Below, piece by piece: positions 12,001-25,700 of a stretch of DNA of 64,000 nt. Below the pieces are notes generated by a model. It had not been told where the DNA came from and searched no databases. It saw only the letters and a list, made by a program, of their open reading frames with translations. Positions within the stretch are counted from its first letter, which is position 1; each line of letters opens with the position of its first letter. The translations under genes were made by a program, and so were the position numbers. The DNA comes from Otis tarda (taxonomy: Eukaryota; Chordata; Aves; Otidiformes; Otididae): NCBI GenBank assembly GCA_026413225.1, contig CM048554.1, positions 5,162,001-5,226,000 on the forward strand. The letters are read 5' to 3'.

Positions 12001-15000
12001 AGCCATCTCATCTGCATCGTACAACAAATCTAAGAATGATAGAGGAGAGTATGGTGAGGAGAAAAAGATTACATTAGTTCCCAGGAGCCTCCAGACAGGC
12101 TGCAGGCCCTGACACCATGAGGCTGCTTCACCGCCGCAGCACCCTCTTGCTTTTTTACACAAAATCCACCTTCTACCTGCTAAAACAAAACACAAAGGCT
12201 ACAGAAAACACCTCTAAATTTTGTGCTTGTAATAGGAATAAGTCCCTTAGGCAGATCCATTTTCTCTAGGTTATGGGCTAACTTCCGACTCCAGCGGCTT
12301 TGGATGCAAACCTGGCTTCAGGGGAACTACTTCACATTTCAACCTGATGCCTCTCTCACTGAATTCAAGTTGTGGGGAAGAGGCTATCACGTCAGCACTC
12401 TTGCTTAACATTTTGAGTCACATATTACATTAGTCACAAGACACAGTAATTGCCTTTCCATCCCTTTTCCCTCACTGAGATGAATAACTCCTCTTAGAGG
12501 CAGGTTTTCCTAGGTGCTTTTGGTCGGAAACAAATGGATCACCTTCCAAACAGGCTCCCAAGGAGGCAAAAAAAGCCCAGAAACCTCCACACATACCCTT
12601 TGACTCACAATTATCAAATAATCCCGCAGAAAAAAAAAAAAAAAGCATATTGCTATTTACTTGTGAAAGGGATGCAGGTGGTCTCGCTGGGTACAGCTGA
12701 GGGGGCCAGACGTTCCCCCGCTGCAAATCGCTCCATCTCCAGCAAGGCCGCTCCACTCTCCAGTAAATCATGGACGAGTTATCCTTCTTGTCCCGGTTGA
12801 TTTTTTTATTTTTAATTTTTTTTTTTTTTTAAAATAAAAGAAACTGAGGGCCTTCTCACGTGCAACCTCTGCACTGAAATAACCTCCAGGTTTTGGATTA
12901 CAGCAGCGAAAAGACAGGGAGCAGCCGGGCTTTGCCTCTGTCCTCAGCTCACTCTGGTGCAGTTTGGTGCCAGAGGGATGAGGGAAGAGGCTCCGCACTC
13001 CAAGCGCATTGTTCCTCTTCCCATCCACTTCTGCCATATTAAGCCATCCAAAAAAAAAAGGAGGGGGGGGGGGTGTCCAGGAACAAAGTTCAATTTACAC
13101 AGAATGCCCCAAGCGCCCATAAGCAGGACACGCCAGTACTCACAGCACATCCCTTGCTTTTCAAATCATTTTTCAACTTTACAGCTCGGTGGTATAACAA
13201 AAACAGCTGCGCGGCCTTGTCGGGTCCCTCCTCGAGCATATTTCTCCCCTGTCCTCGCCGCTGCTGCCTGTCAGTTAGCAGCTACCTTGGCCCCTTCTCC
13301 TCGTGGCTCGTCCGGGCACCAGGTGCTGGCTGGCTGGCGAGGACAACCTCAAAAAAGCAGTGGCCAGCATTTTGAGGACTTCCCTTTTTCCACAGAGAAG
13401 GAAGAAAAAAACGACGTGTTGCACCCGCGCCTGTCCCGGTTGATGCCGCCATGTTTGACAGACACAAACACACACTCCCTGCACACACACTCCCCCTGTT
13501 TGCTCATGCTGCATTGTGTGCATTTCTGTGCCTTGCTCCAAACTCCTCCTTTTCCTCTGCTGCCATTTTTGGGGGGATTTTCCTCACTATTTTCACCAAA
13601 CAGGCAGAGGTGACAGTTTGAGGCCCCCACTGCCCTGACAGGAAAGGCACCAGAATGTTCCGGAAGGCGCCAGAAGATTCTGGGGCTCTAGGCCGGGTGG
13701 GCAGCAGGGCTGTAGTGCTGGGCACAAATTCACCACTGTTTCTTGGGGGTTTTGAGGGTTTTTTTTATAATTTTTGAGGAAAAACAAGCCTTACTCTATG
13801 CCCTGAGCACCTCCACTCCAAGCCACGGGCACAAACCCAGCACCAGCGAAAGCGCTGGGGAGGGAGGGAGGCATGGCCGCCCTCTCTGAGGGGCACCCAC
13901 CAAACTGAGACCTGTGCCACCGGGCAAACCCCTTACTGTGCGAAAGGCCAAGCTAGGGGATTATGGCTGCCTTGCCATCCCCATACCCCTCACCAATGAC
14001 CCCGGGAGGAGAGGCACTCACCTTCCCCTCACCCAAACTGCCCTCAGCACCTTCATGGCCGCCCCATCCTGCTGCTGCCTGAGGAAAGATCAATCTGAAA
14101 GACCCTCTCCTCATCAGAATCTGCTTCCCGTGTTTGGAAAGAACAAAAAGTGACATGCCAGTCCTCTGAGGTAGGAGACAGATCTGCACCGGCTCCATTT
14201 GCAATTGCTGGGGAGGGGGTGAGGCAGGGGGGGGAAGAGCAGTTTGCCTCAGATTTTAGAGGCAGAGGCAGGCCCTAGTACATCTGTCCCAAGTTTTCCC
14301 CATCCAGGGAAATAAATACTTGATGTCTTGCAGCACCATCTGCTGGTTTTTATAAATCAGACACATGGACATTTCCCCACAGGGTGGGGAGGGGGAGAAG
14401 GGCTTTGCGAGTGGTTTTGGTGGGGTGCAGGGCGCCTGTGGTTTCTTGCATATGGGCATTTCCTGAAGGATTTCCTCCTTGTAAAGGAATGAAGGTATTT
14501 CTGAATAAGCAGTCTAAGAAAAGCCACCTCCCGGAGAAACAACAGACAAATTAGTGCCGAGTTTAGGGATTAAAATAAGCACAATAGTCAAAATCTAGGC
14601 TTTTCCCCATTCTTCTAAAACAAAGCCTGGTAAATTTTGCAGAGCTCTTAGGGAATGATTTTCTGAAGTGACCAACTGATTCTGTGCACGTCTATTTTTT
14701 TTTCTATATATCTAACTCACACTGCCTGCCTTTAACGACGCCTGCGTTTCATGAAGTCCCAAGCTGCTGCTTTCTGACCCCGTGGTCCTGTGAAGGGGGC
14801 TCAGCCCGGCCACCCGCAGCCGAGCATCGGTGTAGTAAGCCATCGCTGACTTTCAGCAGTTACTTATTGCAGCCAGTTTCCTTCCTGGGCTTGATTCATC
14901 CCAACAGTGAAGTCATGTTCGTGAACTTTATTGAAAGTTGCTCCTTGCTGTTAATTTACAGCCTGGTGAAGGCAAGAGGAAGAGATTTGGATTTTTTTTT

Positions 15001-15939
15001 CCCCTCTCAATGAGTGACTTGAGATGATACGAATATGAAGAAATACATTACTTTGAAATTTGTGTTATACAGAGGAGGGACACTCACCTCTTCTGCTTCC
15101 TTAAAATTCAAGTGCAATACTAACTAAACCAGTAATACTGGAGACTGCTGGTACACTCAGGAGTTATTGGGGAACTACTGTCTTGCAAAAAAACCAGCCT
15201 AACTTTCATTTTAGCCAAACATTTATTGCTTGCAGCGGTTAAAAGCAAGTTTGTGCTGAGGATTTGTGCAAAGAGGAAAATGCAGCTGGCTTTCAGTCTC
15301 TCCCAGCTGTGTGCCCACGTAATTAAATTTGCATTGCCCTTCATCTGCTCTGCTTATCAATAGCGGAGCAGCAACTTGCATGACAGAGGTCCAGTTTTAA
15401 GTGTGTTCCTGGCACAGGGGATGAGCCTACAGACAGCAACACAGCTGGGCACAGGCTAGCACCTCGGGTCTGTTCAATAGTAACACCTCTAATTTAACCC
15501 TTTCCTTCCCTGCTCTCTTACTCTGCCTTGCAGCAGCAGCTCCTCAGTACCCACACCACCCTGTAGCACTTCACACGCCGGTCTGGCCCTCTCTTTTCTA
15601 ACAATGAGACCCTGTTTTACAACCAGTGCCATCGCAGCAATGACTAAACAAAAGAAAACTGGCTGGCTTTATAGCGTGCTTGATTTGAAGGAAAAAAAAG
15701 TTTCCCTTTACAGGGCCCAGCAAATGTCCAAGGTTCAAACAAAGTACGAGGTGCTAACGAACAGAGTCTTGACAAACCTTGTTTTCCTGCACAGGGGCTC
15801 CATACATAATGATTTCATTCAGCAGCTACTGTTCAAGCATGGAAAGTGTTGGTAAAGAAATCCCACAGAGTTCAGACAACCATTTTCCTAACTTAAGCTT
15901 CCCCCTCCGCTCCTCCTCCCTTTGCCTTTCGGGTCTCTG
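6061..15939. other. non-coding flank of HAO1, no gene seen
   Basis: Frames here are short and unlike known proteins. The largest, 12957-13613 on the plus strand, runs through a homopolymer and is proline- and serine-rich with no recognisable domain. A short CA-rich tract lies at about 13464-13492. No CR1, LTR, rRNA or tRNA was recognised. Confidence 0.5.
13063..13073 (+). repeat. G11 tract next to an A-rich run
   Basis: An A9 run at 13051-13059 is followed by GGA and then eleven G. Such tracts are prone to length error in assemblies. Confidence 0.7.
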
Positions 15940-16200
15940 CCAGTCATAACATAAATATTCATCAGCTGATATTTGCAGTAGCTGTGAAGTTATGAATGAG
16001 GCCAAACGCCTTTCCCTCCTGCCCCATCTGCAAAATGGCAGCTTCTGGTCTTAGCTCATGGCCAAATGACACTTTCCGAAATCCCCGAAGTGCACTTGCA
16101 GGCTTTTCGAATTCAGTCGGGTTTTTAATGCGCAAAGCAGAAATGCTGTCTCTAATATTTACCCTGGGATTACTGAAAAAAAATATATATATTACTTTGC
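15940..16200. promoter_or_regulatory. candidate conserved non-coding element
   Basis: A dense, repeat-free block with ATAAATATTCATCAGCTGAT (TAAT/E-box-like words), AATGAGGCCAAACGCC and GTCGGGTTTTTAATGCGC. It is richer in CpG than its surroundings, with no coding frame across it. This composition is often seen in conserved distal enhancers. If the region is the HAO1-BMP2 interval, a developmental enhancer is possible. Inference only. Confidence 0.25.
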
Positions 16201-19200
16201 TACACTTTAAACTTTGCAATGCCTTGACGTAATAGACAGAAGTGTTGGCAGCTCAAAATGTTGGTTGGTTTATTTCAGGGGACATGACTGCTGCAGGTTT
16301 CCTTTCTGAATCGAATACCAGACACTTGAACCATTTGTTGTGTGGAAAAGAGAAACAGCTTTTATTCTTAATGCTGGTTTCTTAACCACCTGGGTGCTGT
16401 CAGAAAGGAGACACATGCACTGGAAAACACTTTTAATAAGACTCCTTTAAGCCTGTCTTAAACCCTGGATCCTGAAAAATGGAATCCCCACTGCCTGTCA
16501 TATGTGCTTTCCCTCTGCAGATTAGTGAGGGGCTGCTGCTTTACAAATGTTCCTTTCTCACAAAGCCTGGAATTATGCTTTCAAACCTACCGTGGGTCAG
16601 TAAGACAGCAAGGCATCTGACGTATCCAGAGAAACAAGACGACAGCCCAGAGCCTTAATGAATCTAATTCAGCAAGGTACCAATCCAGCCAGAAGACCTG
16701 TACTGATGGACCTGGATGGGGAACTTAAGCCAAAGCATCACTGGTTTTTAGAGGCTTAAAAATCCTAAATGCCTACAGTCATAGGGAAGTTCTGATAAAG
16801 AGGCTCAGCACCATTCAGGATCAAGGAACAGGTACCCCTCTTCTCCTAGCTTGAGTCGCACAAATCAATCATGCAAACTATCCTATCTTGCCTGATTCAC
16901 ATAGGTTCAGCCACAAATAATCATAATAAAAAAAACCTCAAAAAAACATCAAAAGGAAAGTGATAAAACTTAGTAAGTTTTAGGGATGTTTCAATCATCT
17001 AATTTGATTTTCACCGTGAAAAAGTCAGAACATTTCACCCAGCAAGTCTCCAATATTTTGTGGCCAAAATAGAGTATATCTTCTTAAAAAAAAAAAAAAA
17101 TCTATTTTTCATTTAAATACTACAAAGGACAATTTACCACATCCTTTGGGGACATTCCAACACTAATAACCCTTGCTGCTGAAAAAAAAAGAAAAAACCA
17201 CCACCCCACACTTTCTTTTTAATGCCTTCAGCTTTCAGCCACTGGATCTTATATGTCATGTTTTGAGACGAGAGGACCCCAAAATCATCTCGCTGGTACC
17301 TCCAAACCAAGATCAAGTACTCTCTCCACCTTCTTAATAATCAGCTACGTACGCTTCTGGGTATAAAGTCTGTAAAGGTGTTAGGTCCTGCATGGCTTCC
17401 ATCTACAGGCAAAAAGCAGGCTTCATCTCTGTGAAATCAAACCCGACTTCACCGCCAGATTCAGTGAGGACCTCGGGCAGCCTTTAGCTAACGTGTCTCA
17501 AGAACAGGAAAACCAATAAGCCCAGGGAGCTGCACATTGCCTAGGGCTTTATTCTTCAGAGCCACTCAGCTGTGGACATAAATGAATCCCAAAATGTCGT
17601 GGTCGGGGCAGGAAAAATTACAAGGCAGATGTTAGGTACATACCTTAGCATGGATCGTGTGCTTCTGCATAGAAGTAACCGTTTTGTGTGTGCACGTCTG
17701 GGATGTATTTATACATGTAAGATCCAAAGGCAGCCCCTTAGCCAGACACATGTGCAAAGTTTTGTTTTGCAGACCTAAATCACCTACTGGAATTGACTTG
17801 GGAACAATTAATTTGGAAGAGTTTAGTCCCCGAAGAGAAAATAATGTCTCAGGAATTGCTGCTTTTGATGCTAAACATCCTGTAAGGTTACATGCTGACT
17901 GTTTTCTTGCAGCAAAGTACACTACATTCAGAAATCCAAAGTTCTCGCTAGGTTGACGACCCTGTTTTTATCAGCTGTTTACATACTATTGTGCTGCTTA
18001 AAAGCATCTGGTTGGGGCCGTGGAAGTGTCTTTGTGACAGCGTAAGTGAACAGTAATTAACTGACACACTTCACTGAACATACTGATATCGAGATGAGCT
18101 CTTCTGGCGTTCACCACAATGATGCTGCACCGCAGGATAGTCTACCTATTGCCAGCACTAGAAAAAAAACAAAAAAACAAGGGAAAAAAAATTAATCACA
18201 GCCACACCTTCCCGCAGCCAATGAGACAGTGGGGAAGGGAGTGTGCGCAAGAGCAGAAAAGGAGAGAGAAGCTTTGAGGAGTTTCTCCTTAGACATTTTC
18301 TTAAGAGGGTGGGAAGGTGAAACTGAAGGCTAGCTGAGGAGAAAGGAATATTACCTAATAGGGCTAACTCCTGTGCAAAAAGGGCACCTTTACTGTGATG
18401 CTTCATGTTATACGACATGCAGACACTTTGTTTTTATAAAGATTTGAAACTCTTCGGAAAATGTCAGTCAGTCACTGCACTTTTCTAACCATCAAAAGCG
18501 ATGAAGCTTGGGATAGTCACTCCTGAGTTCCCACCTATGAATATACACCGTGATATACGTATTACTGTTCCTGTATTAATAACCAAAAAGCTTCTGATAG
18601 AGGCAGTAAAAATCCTCCCAGGTAAATTACCGAGTGCATTGCAGGGAAGACTAAGTCAGAATGGAAACCTTCTCCATGATTGTGCTGCGGTCACAGCTCT
18701 AGCGATGAAGGCAGCAGCGTGCACTGTTGGCTTCGAGATGCTTTATGTTGCAGCCAACATCTTTGCTCATCATATACGACTGAAGATATCCAAACACATC
18801 AGTAAACAGCAACACAAATTAATAAACGAGCTTGTGGGCTGGATGTACTCTACAGTTCCTTGTTCTGTGAATGCACTCTACATCCTCTGTAATAACTGAC
18901 AATACAACTCCCATCCATATCAGAGCGATAATGGAAAAAGGCTTGAGAATCAAAAGGAATACTTTAAAAACCTTTTTATCTTTATGGTAGAAGGAACTTT
19001 CTGCGATAGATCAAAAGTATGATTTTATGTTGGGGGAGACGCATACACCCAAAGCCAACACACTTGAAACTGATAGAAAGCAGAGCGCGCAGATGGTTGA
19101 ATCGCCTGGGTTTACTGTTCATTAGCATGCCAGCAAATTATTTAGGTTGTGTGTGGTTTTATAGTCTGTTATGCAGCAGCTGTGAACCGATGCGTAACTA

Positions 19201-22200
19201 CTTGCAAGCGGCTATCCATAGACTGACATGAGAAGACACTGTGAATGATGTACCATGAGGTCTTCTGAGTTTGTCTGGCACCGCTGAATAACCAGATGAT
19301 AAACTGGGGCTAGAACTCTCAGAGACAACTTTCAGGCCTGCTGTACAGCTGTGGCAGTCTTCCAGGTTAACAGTGAGCACATAAAAAGCAGCGGTTGGGA
19401 GCGTGAATTTGGGTTAAGGTAGAGTTTATGGACAGGTAACGTGGAGAGTGCAATATGGAAGTCCTAAGGTTTATTTATACACTAAAACATGCATGTCACG
19501 CACCGGGGCTGTTCATTTTTCCGTTCACACAAAACGGTCCAATACTCAGTGTCAACTCTGTAACAGGGCAACTTTGGCTGGGAAATACCGGCAGCATTGA
19601 GAAGGTAACTGTACGAGCCTTGCCAAACTCAAAACGATCACCACAGCCTTGCTGCAAAACTTGCTGCTTTCCTCCAGGTGTTGTCTCAAAATTCCTGATG
19701 AAAGTGGCAATCACGCACCTCGCGAGACAGCTGCGAGTCTCACAAATTCAAATACTGTAGGTCTGATGGGATGAACACAAAACTTTAGGTGAAACCAGTG
19801 AAATCTTTGGTGCCTCTTGGGAGAGCAGGGAGACATGAACCTGTGGGTTCAGATTCTCAGCCGACATAGATCAGTACAACTCCACAGATTGCAACAGAGC
19901 TATGCTAGCTCACAATTTGGCCCTAAATGTTTTGGACAAAGATGATATCAACATCTAAACAGATGAAGTGGAAAGAATGTTGTAATGGTGGTGGGCTTCT
20001 GTATTTACTCACACGCATGACCCTTACAGCAAAAGTTCTGGAACAGCAAGCCCTAACCTCCCTGCCCCCAGGACAACACTACCCAGTGAGTAACATGACA
20101 TAGGCAAGAGCACTTTAAGGTCTCTGTTAGCCGCTTTTTTTTTTTTTTATCATGGCTATAGGTGGTGTGTAGCCTGGGAACAGGGACTGGATTCCTCTGC
20201 CTTGAGGTGGCACTCGGTGCTTTCTCTACTGACGTAAAGTGCTACTGAAGCACCATAGGCCAAACTCCCACCTATGCAGGTTCCCTTGTCCCATCTAGCA
20301 AACCACTATAACCGGACTCCAACTTTAATCCTGGGTAGGGGGTTCTTGAAAAATGAAAAAGAGCTCTTACCTTCTGGCCAAAAGCCCTTCATCAATGCCC
20401 ACACCTGTCCACACCTCGTTGCAAAGTAGTTCCAAATGGCAAAGGCTCTGCCCAAAGGTCCCAGGCATCTCTCTTATTCCAGCTTCCCTGTGAGATCAAA
20501 GCCAAGGACACTGCAGACATGGCAGCAATATGGAGGATGCCGTGAGATGCAACATCACAGCAAAGTGGAGATGGATGCTGGCACACCTGGACCTGCAGCC
20601 ATGGATTAGAAGCTGTGGAACAAACTCACCAGCAGTCAGCAAGGAAATGAGGTGGATTATTGCCAACTCTTATTCTTTATTTGCGTTTATTTTGTTGTTG
20701 TGCTTTCCCCTAAGACTGTGACCAAGTTCGCTTTTCCTAACATAAATTTCTCTGTAACTCTTTCAAAGAGCTGGCCGCTGGAGCCTCTTCTATGAAGGGC
20801 ACTTTTTTAGTTTTTCCAGGTTTCTGGATAGAGACGTAAGCTTGTCAAAGGGAATTTGTTTATATCAAATTTGGTATTTTTTCCTGCTCTTAATTGCCTA
20901 ATGGGTAGGCTGCAGCTGTGTGATTCCAGAGACCCTACCTACGCTCTTTAACACACCGTGCTAGCTTATCTTTGATAGGGCATGCATACAGACTCAGAGG
21001 AAAGATTAAATATGTGAGATGATCCCGCTGCTCAAATTTCCATCTCTGATCAACATTCAGGTCTCACCTGTTACGAAGATTATTTCTCTCACATCCAAGC
21101 TAGATTCCTGGGTCCAGTCGCAATACAGGCTGAACTTATTTGCTAACCATACCAAGTGGAAATGCGTACAATATGCATCCTGAATTTGTGCAAGAGCTAA
21201 ATTTATGCCATGTTGCCTTATTGTAAGATTCTTGCACTTTCCTTTGAAGTCTTCATGGTTGTTCTTGAAAACTAGACAAATCTCATGTGAAGTAAACCTA
21301 ACCATGAGTAGCTAGCCTGCAGGAACCTTTTTAATGACAACAAAATGTTTTAAATCCACTAATTTCAGTCCTCCTAACAGCAAAATCTAGTAAAACATAG
21401 TATACAGAATTAAAGGGGTTAGTACACTGAGGGGCTTGGGGAAAACCCAAGTAAAATCACGTTAAGCTATTGAATTATAGATAACCAGCAAGAAATAAGA
21501 AGTCTTCCATTCTTCTACTGCAAAGCCACCGCAATCAGGTTTTGCTTGGAAAACTAGCAGAGCGTAAGATGTAGTCCTGGTTGTGTAAGGAACTCCACTT
21601 TCTGCAACGAAAAATAAGCAAGTTAAAGGCTCTGCTGTGGCCCAGCTCTGCCTCTGCTCTCTAGACCATCTGTGGACCTTTCCCACGGCTGTTGGGTATT
21701 TGTGATCTGTGCTGTCCACCTCACAGTTATCTGCCTCAGGGGGAACAGCATGGTTTATAATTAAGGCAGTGGAATGGAAATTCCACTTAACTGAGGAAAT
21801 CAGTTTGTTTCTATCCCCATTTTAGCGAGAGACTTTCTCTTCCTGTGCCTGTCAATTTACACTTCAGGCTCTGTTTGGTAGAGACTGCCGCTTGCAGAAA
21901 AGCATCTTTGCAGTGCACGGCACTGTCTTGACCTTGACTGGAACTTACAGCTGCCCTTGTCATAAAATAATAATCAATATCAATCATTGTCAGTCTAGTT
22001 ATATGAATGCCTTCCACTTGCCTGAACAAACCATCTGTATGTGTCCACCAGCCTTCCATACCATAAAGATGCCGCCAGAGCTATTGATTACTCAGTACAG
22101 TTAACTAGATGAGCACCCTGCAGGATTGTGACAAAGATGTATTGACGATCTTGGGGCATTCCTGTCAGGGTGCTCCTGGACACACTTCATCCTGCCCGTC

Positions 22201-22664
22201 TGAAATGACTCAGAAGCTGGAAAGCCCTAAGGAGAAATCGGATCTTTGAAATTCAGCTGGGACAGCCTCAGGGTTCCCCTTTGAGAGCTCCAGGTCCCGA
22301 AGAAACATGGGGCTGGCCCTCAAGGGCGTTCTTATATTGGCGCGTGACCAACGTACCTATGCAAAGGAAGAAGCTGAACTACAGCACAAAGGCATTTTGC
22401 ATCTGGAGGACATGTTCTTAAAGCAGCAAAACATCTTTGTTATGAATATAACATATGTGGTACTCTCCCTCTGTTTGGCAGGAGATAAGAAAAACAGAAG
22501 CAAGGCAAAAATGAAAACAAAATGGAGCACATCGGCATCATGAAACAATTACAGTGCTGTGTCTCATTAGTATCTAAATTTGGGATTGCCAATCTTGTTT
22601 CAAAAACAGTTTTGTTCAACACTCAGTGACAGGATTTAAAAGCTGACATATCTTGCTGTATTGT
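16201..22664. other. non-coding flank, no gene seen
   Basis: One plus-strand frame of 132 codons (18501-18899) is long for this base composition but matches no family I know and has no flanking splice or promoter signal. The rest holds only short frames. Confidence 0.45.
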
Positions 22665-22749
22665 GGGCCAGTCACAGCTGGTGTAAATCAGTATAAACTA
22701 ATGAAGTCAGTGGAGCTTCTCTGATTTACACTAGCTGAGGTTATGGCTC
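22665..22749. repeat. palindromic MITE-like repeat, whole copy
   Basis: Inverted arms CAGCTGGTGTAAATCAG (22675-22691) and CTGATTTACACTAGCTG (22721-22737) differ at one base and flank a middle of about 30 nt (GAAGTCAGTGGAGC). The outer edges GGGCCA and TGGCTC also pair in part. I recall palindromes of this form (GGCCAGAT..CAGCTGGTGTAAATCAG..) as old non-autonomous repeats in sauropsid genomes; the family name is not certain. Confidence 0.6.
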
Positions 22750-25700
22750 AATAAGGTTAGACTTGCTTTCTAGGAGCATTCAAGGAAGCCAACTTCTGTG
22801 TGTCCTGTGATGAAGTGGTTATTTATAATGGCTTTCAGTGTGGTTTGGAGCCAAATTTCCACATCAAAAGTAGCTTTATAAGAGATATCCTTACAGTGAG
22901 GCTCAGTGCGAAATCATGACTTCAGAAGCCAGCTTTCCTCGTGCTCGCAAGTATTTGATTTCAACCTGAAAACCATTTGAGAAGCCAAGAAAAGCAGAGC
23001 CATTCCTGCCTACTTCCCCAGCTCTGCTTCATCTTTGAGTCGCCTGCATACCCAACAGGCCCCCACCTACACTGCCCATTTATCAAAGTGAGTTACTCTA
23101 AGTGTCTGTTTATTTCTGTTCAGAAATTCCCAGTAAGACAGACAAGTTGCATGCTTAACCTGAAAAACTGGGGATGGAGGTGGAGTTCTTACCAGTTCCA
23201 GAGCTATTTGTTTGACTTGGCCACCAGTAAAAATAAAACACAATAACGTGTCCCAGAGTCACAGCAAGAGGTGGAGGTCACAAGAAAACAGATCACGTCT
23301 TTCACAGCTCTTCAGCTTCAGTGCACTGAATTATGACTCCTATTGTTTACTTACTGGATTCCCCACCCTGTGCACAGGCTCCAAGCGTTCAAAAAGCAGC
23401 AGGTCTCTGCTGCAAAGAACTAACAGGCTAAGAGAGAGAGAGTCAAATCTGTCCCAGAGCTACACTAACCTCCTCCTCCACTTTTTGTCTGAAAGGTCAG
23501 ATGGTCTCACCACCCTCAGCTGACTTCTGCCATCTTCTGCTCACCAGGCTGCCATGCCTGCAGTCCTGCACCTCCGCGCTCTCCTCTGCTGTATTTAACT
23601 GCCAGGCTTTCATGGCAAATACATTCCCGATGCAGCCAAACTTGTCGTCCAGGCCCAGGCCACCAACGTGTTGCAGTTCAAAGTGGGTTTTTTGCAGAAG
23701 CATATTGTTTTTTTCTTAGGAGGGCCCTGCTTGTCCAGCCTTGATGTGCTCTATCAGATCTCCAGACAATATAATAGGTTCTTTCACTGACCTTGTCACT
23801 TGGACACAGACTGTCTTCTTCAGAACTTCTTGCTAGAAATGGGTCTCTGGAGTCCAGTTGTTGAGAACCCAAACAGGGCTGAAGCCTCTCCAAATCTCCT
23901 GCGTGGTTTCTACACACCCTCTGTATAGTGCCACCCTCTTCCATGTTCTCTTCAGTGGGTTTACTCCTCTATGGGCTCACTGGGGCCAAAGAGACAACCT
24001 TGTGGGGACTCTTGCAAAAAGGGGATCTTTAAACTAACAGCACCAGAGAAATCAACACATAGGCTGAATATGAAACATCAGTATGTAAAACTCTACCTCA
24101 TATCTTAGCCTTTTGAGAGGTACCACTTTCTCCTAAAAAGTACAGGATCCTCGTCCTTCATCCTCTCAGGTTATGCTTTTGGTCTCTTCTCTCTCCACAA
24201 AAGATCTGATACATAGTCTCTCATTAAGAGCTGCAATCTCCTTTTCCAGGGAATGTTCCAGGACAACCTCAGAGGGGGTCAGAGAACCCCATTCAGTTAC
24301 TGTTTAGTCCCAAATGGGCTGGTTTTTTTCTAGGCACCCAGCACACCAGTTGAGTGTTGACTTTGTGGGTACATAAATATCACCCACTGTTCCTCATTTA
24401 TCAGATTTTGTTCCTAGGTAGATATTTTTTTCTTGTTATCTATGGCTTAGTGTGGAGTCAAGGTAAAGTCAGAAAATAATTTCACAATTAAACAAACACA
24501 GTATCTTGATGGTTTATTTGACATACGGATAAGTAGATACACTAAAGCATCATAAATGCAAAATACACCACCTGTTCCCACTACTTCTATGCCTTGATCT
24601 GAGGACTGTGACTAATTGTTCCTAAGAGTTTGTTGGGATCACTTTTTACTTTAGAGGCAAATATTGTATTTTTCTACTTAGAGATACCTCACAAAATCAT
24701 ATTATTTTCTTCTGTTATATTGCTTATATTCTCCTCAGAAACACCCTAACAAACTGCAGAAAGATCTACCACCACCACCTGTTGTGTGCTATGTTTTCTC
24801 ATCTTCTTCAGGTGAAGCAACTGTGCGGTTGATTTTTATTTCCTTATCCTAGTCATTGTTCAGCTTTTAAAATGGTCGAGGGCACTCAGTCTTTCTGCTT
24901 TCTATCCCAAACCCAAAACCAAACAGAATTCCCACCTTTTAAAAATAATTTCCAGAAGCAGTTGTGTTTGGCTGTCTTAAAATTCTCTTCACTGTGGAAT
25001 ATTTTAAAAACAGAAGTCTCGCAGGCAAATGAATTTCGTTTCTGTTAACAGTATTTCACAGCCTTTCAGTATCTGGCTCTAATTTTGGTTTTTAATGCAC
25101 GTCTGTTCTTACTAGGGTGAACGGGAAGGCAGTCAGACAATTCTCAGATAACAAGCAGGAAAAAACAATGTAAACCCATTATCCCAGAGGAACTAGAAAT
25201 AGTTAATTACGCACAAGTAACAAAACTGGTTTCCTCACCATCAGAATTTATCCTGGCCCGCAGAGTTACAGAACTTTCCTTGAATCTCGTTGGGGCAAAG
25301 ACAGGAAACTGCATCTTCTAAACTTTAGAAATAGACCTTAAACATGTAAACATAAGATATTATGCCCCTATCTTTTAAGTAACATTTATATTATCTAAAA
25401 TAAACAGTCTTTCTGAAGTTAGTCTGTAATTGACATCTGACACAGTCCACATTGCAACAGATATGATAAGTGCAGTAAACAGCAGAAATTATGCTTCTCC
25501 ATGCTCTGAGAAACATTCATATTTCCTTACACAGATAAACTTTATTTTGTTGCTACGCAACCCTCACACAACACACTACATTCTACAGTAAATAAGAGTA
25601 CAAATTTTACAACTGAAGGGCAAGCATGTGGCCTTTTGGGTTTTCTCCCCTTTTTGAGTTCCAGCCCCAGCTTTAGTTCACATTGTAATATTCCATCATT

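Noticed and set aside
12957-13613. 218-codon plus-strand open frame
   Set aside because: It crosses a homopolymer, has no recognisable domain, splice sites or promoter, and overlaps equally long frames on the other strand.
18501-18899. 132-codon plus-strand open frame
   Set aside because: Long for the region, but no family, no splice or promoter context; kept only as a note in the region entry.
20380-20790. possible second LTR or retro-derived piece
   Set aside because: Some promoter-like and ATAAA words occur, but no TG..CA ends or target duplication could be placed.
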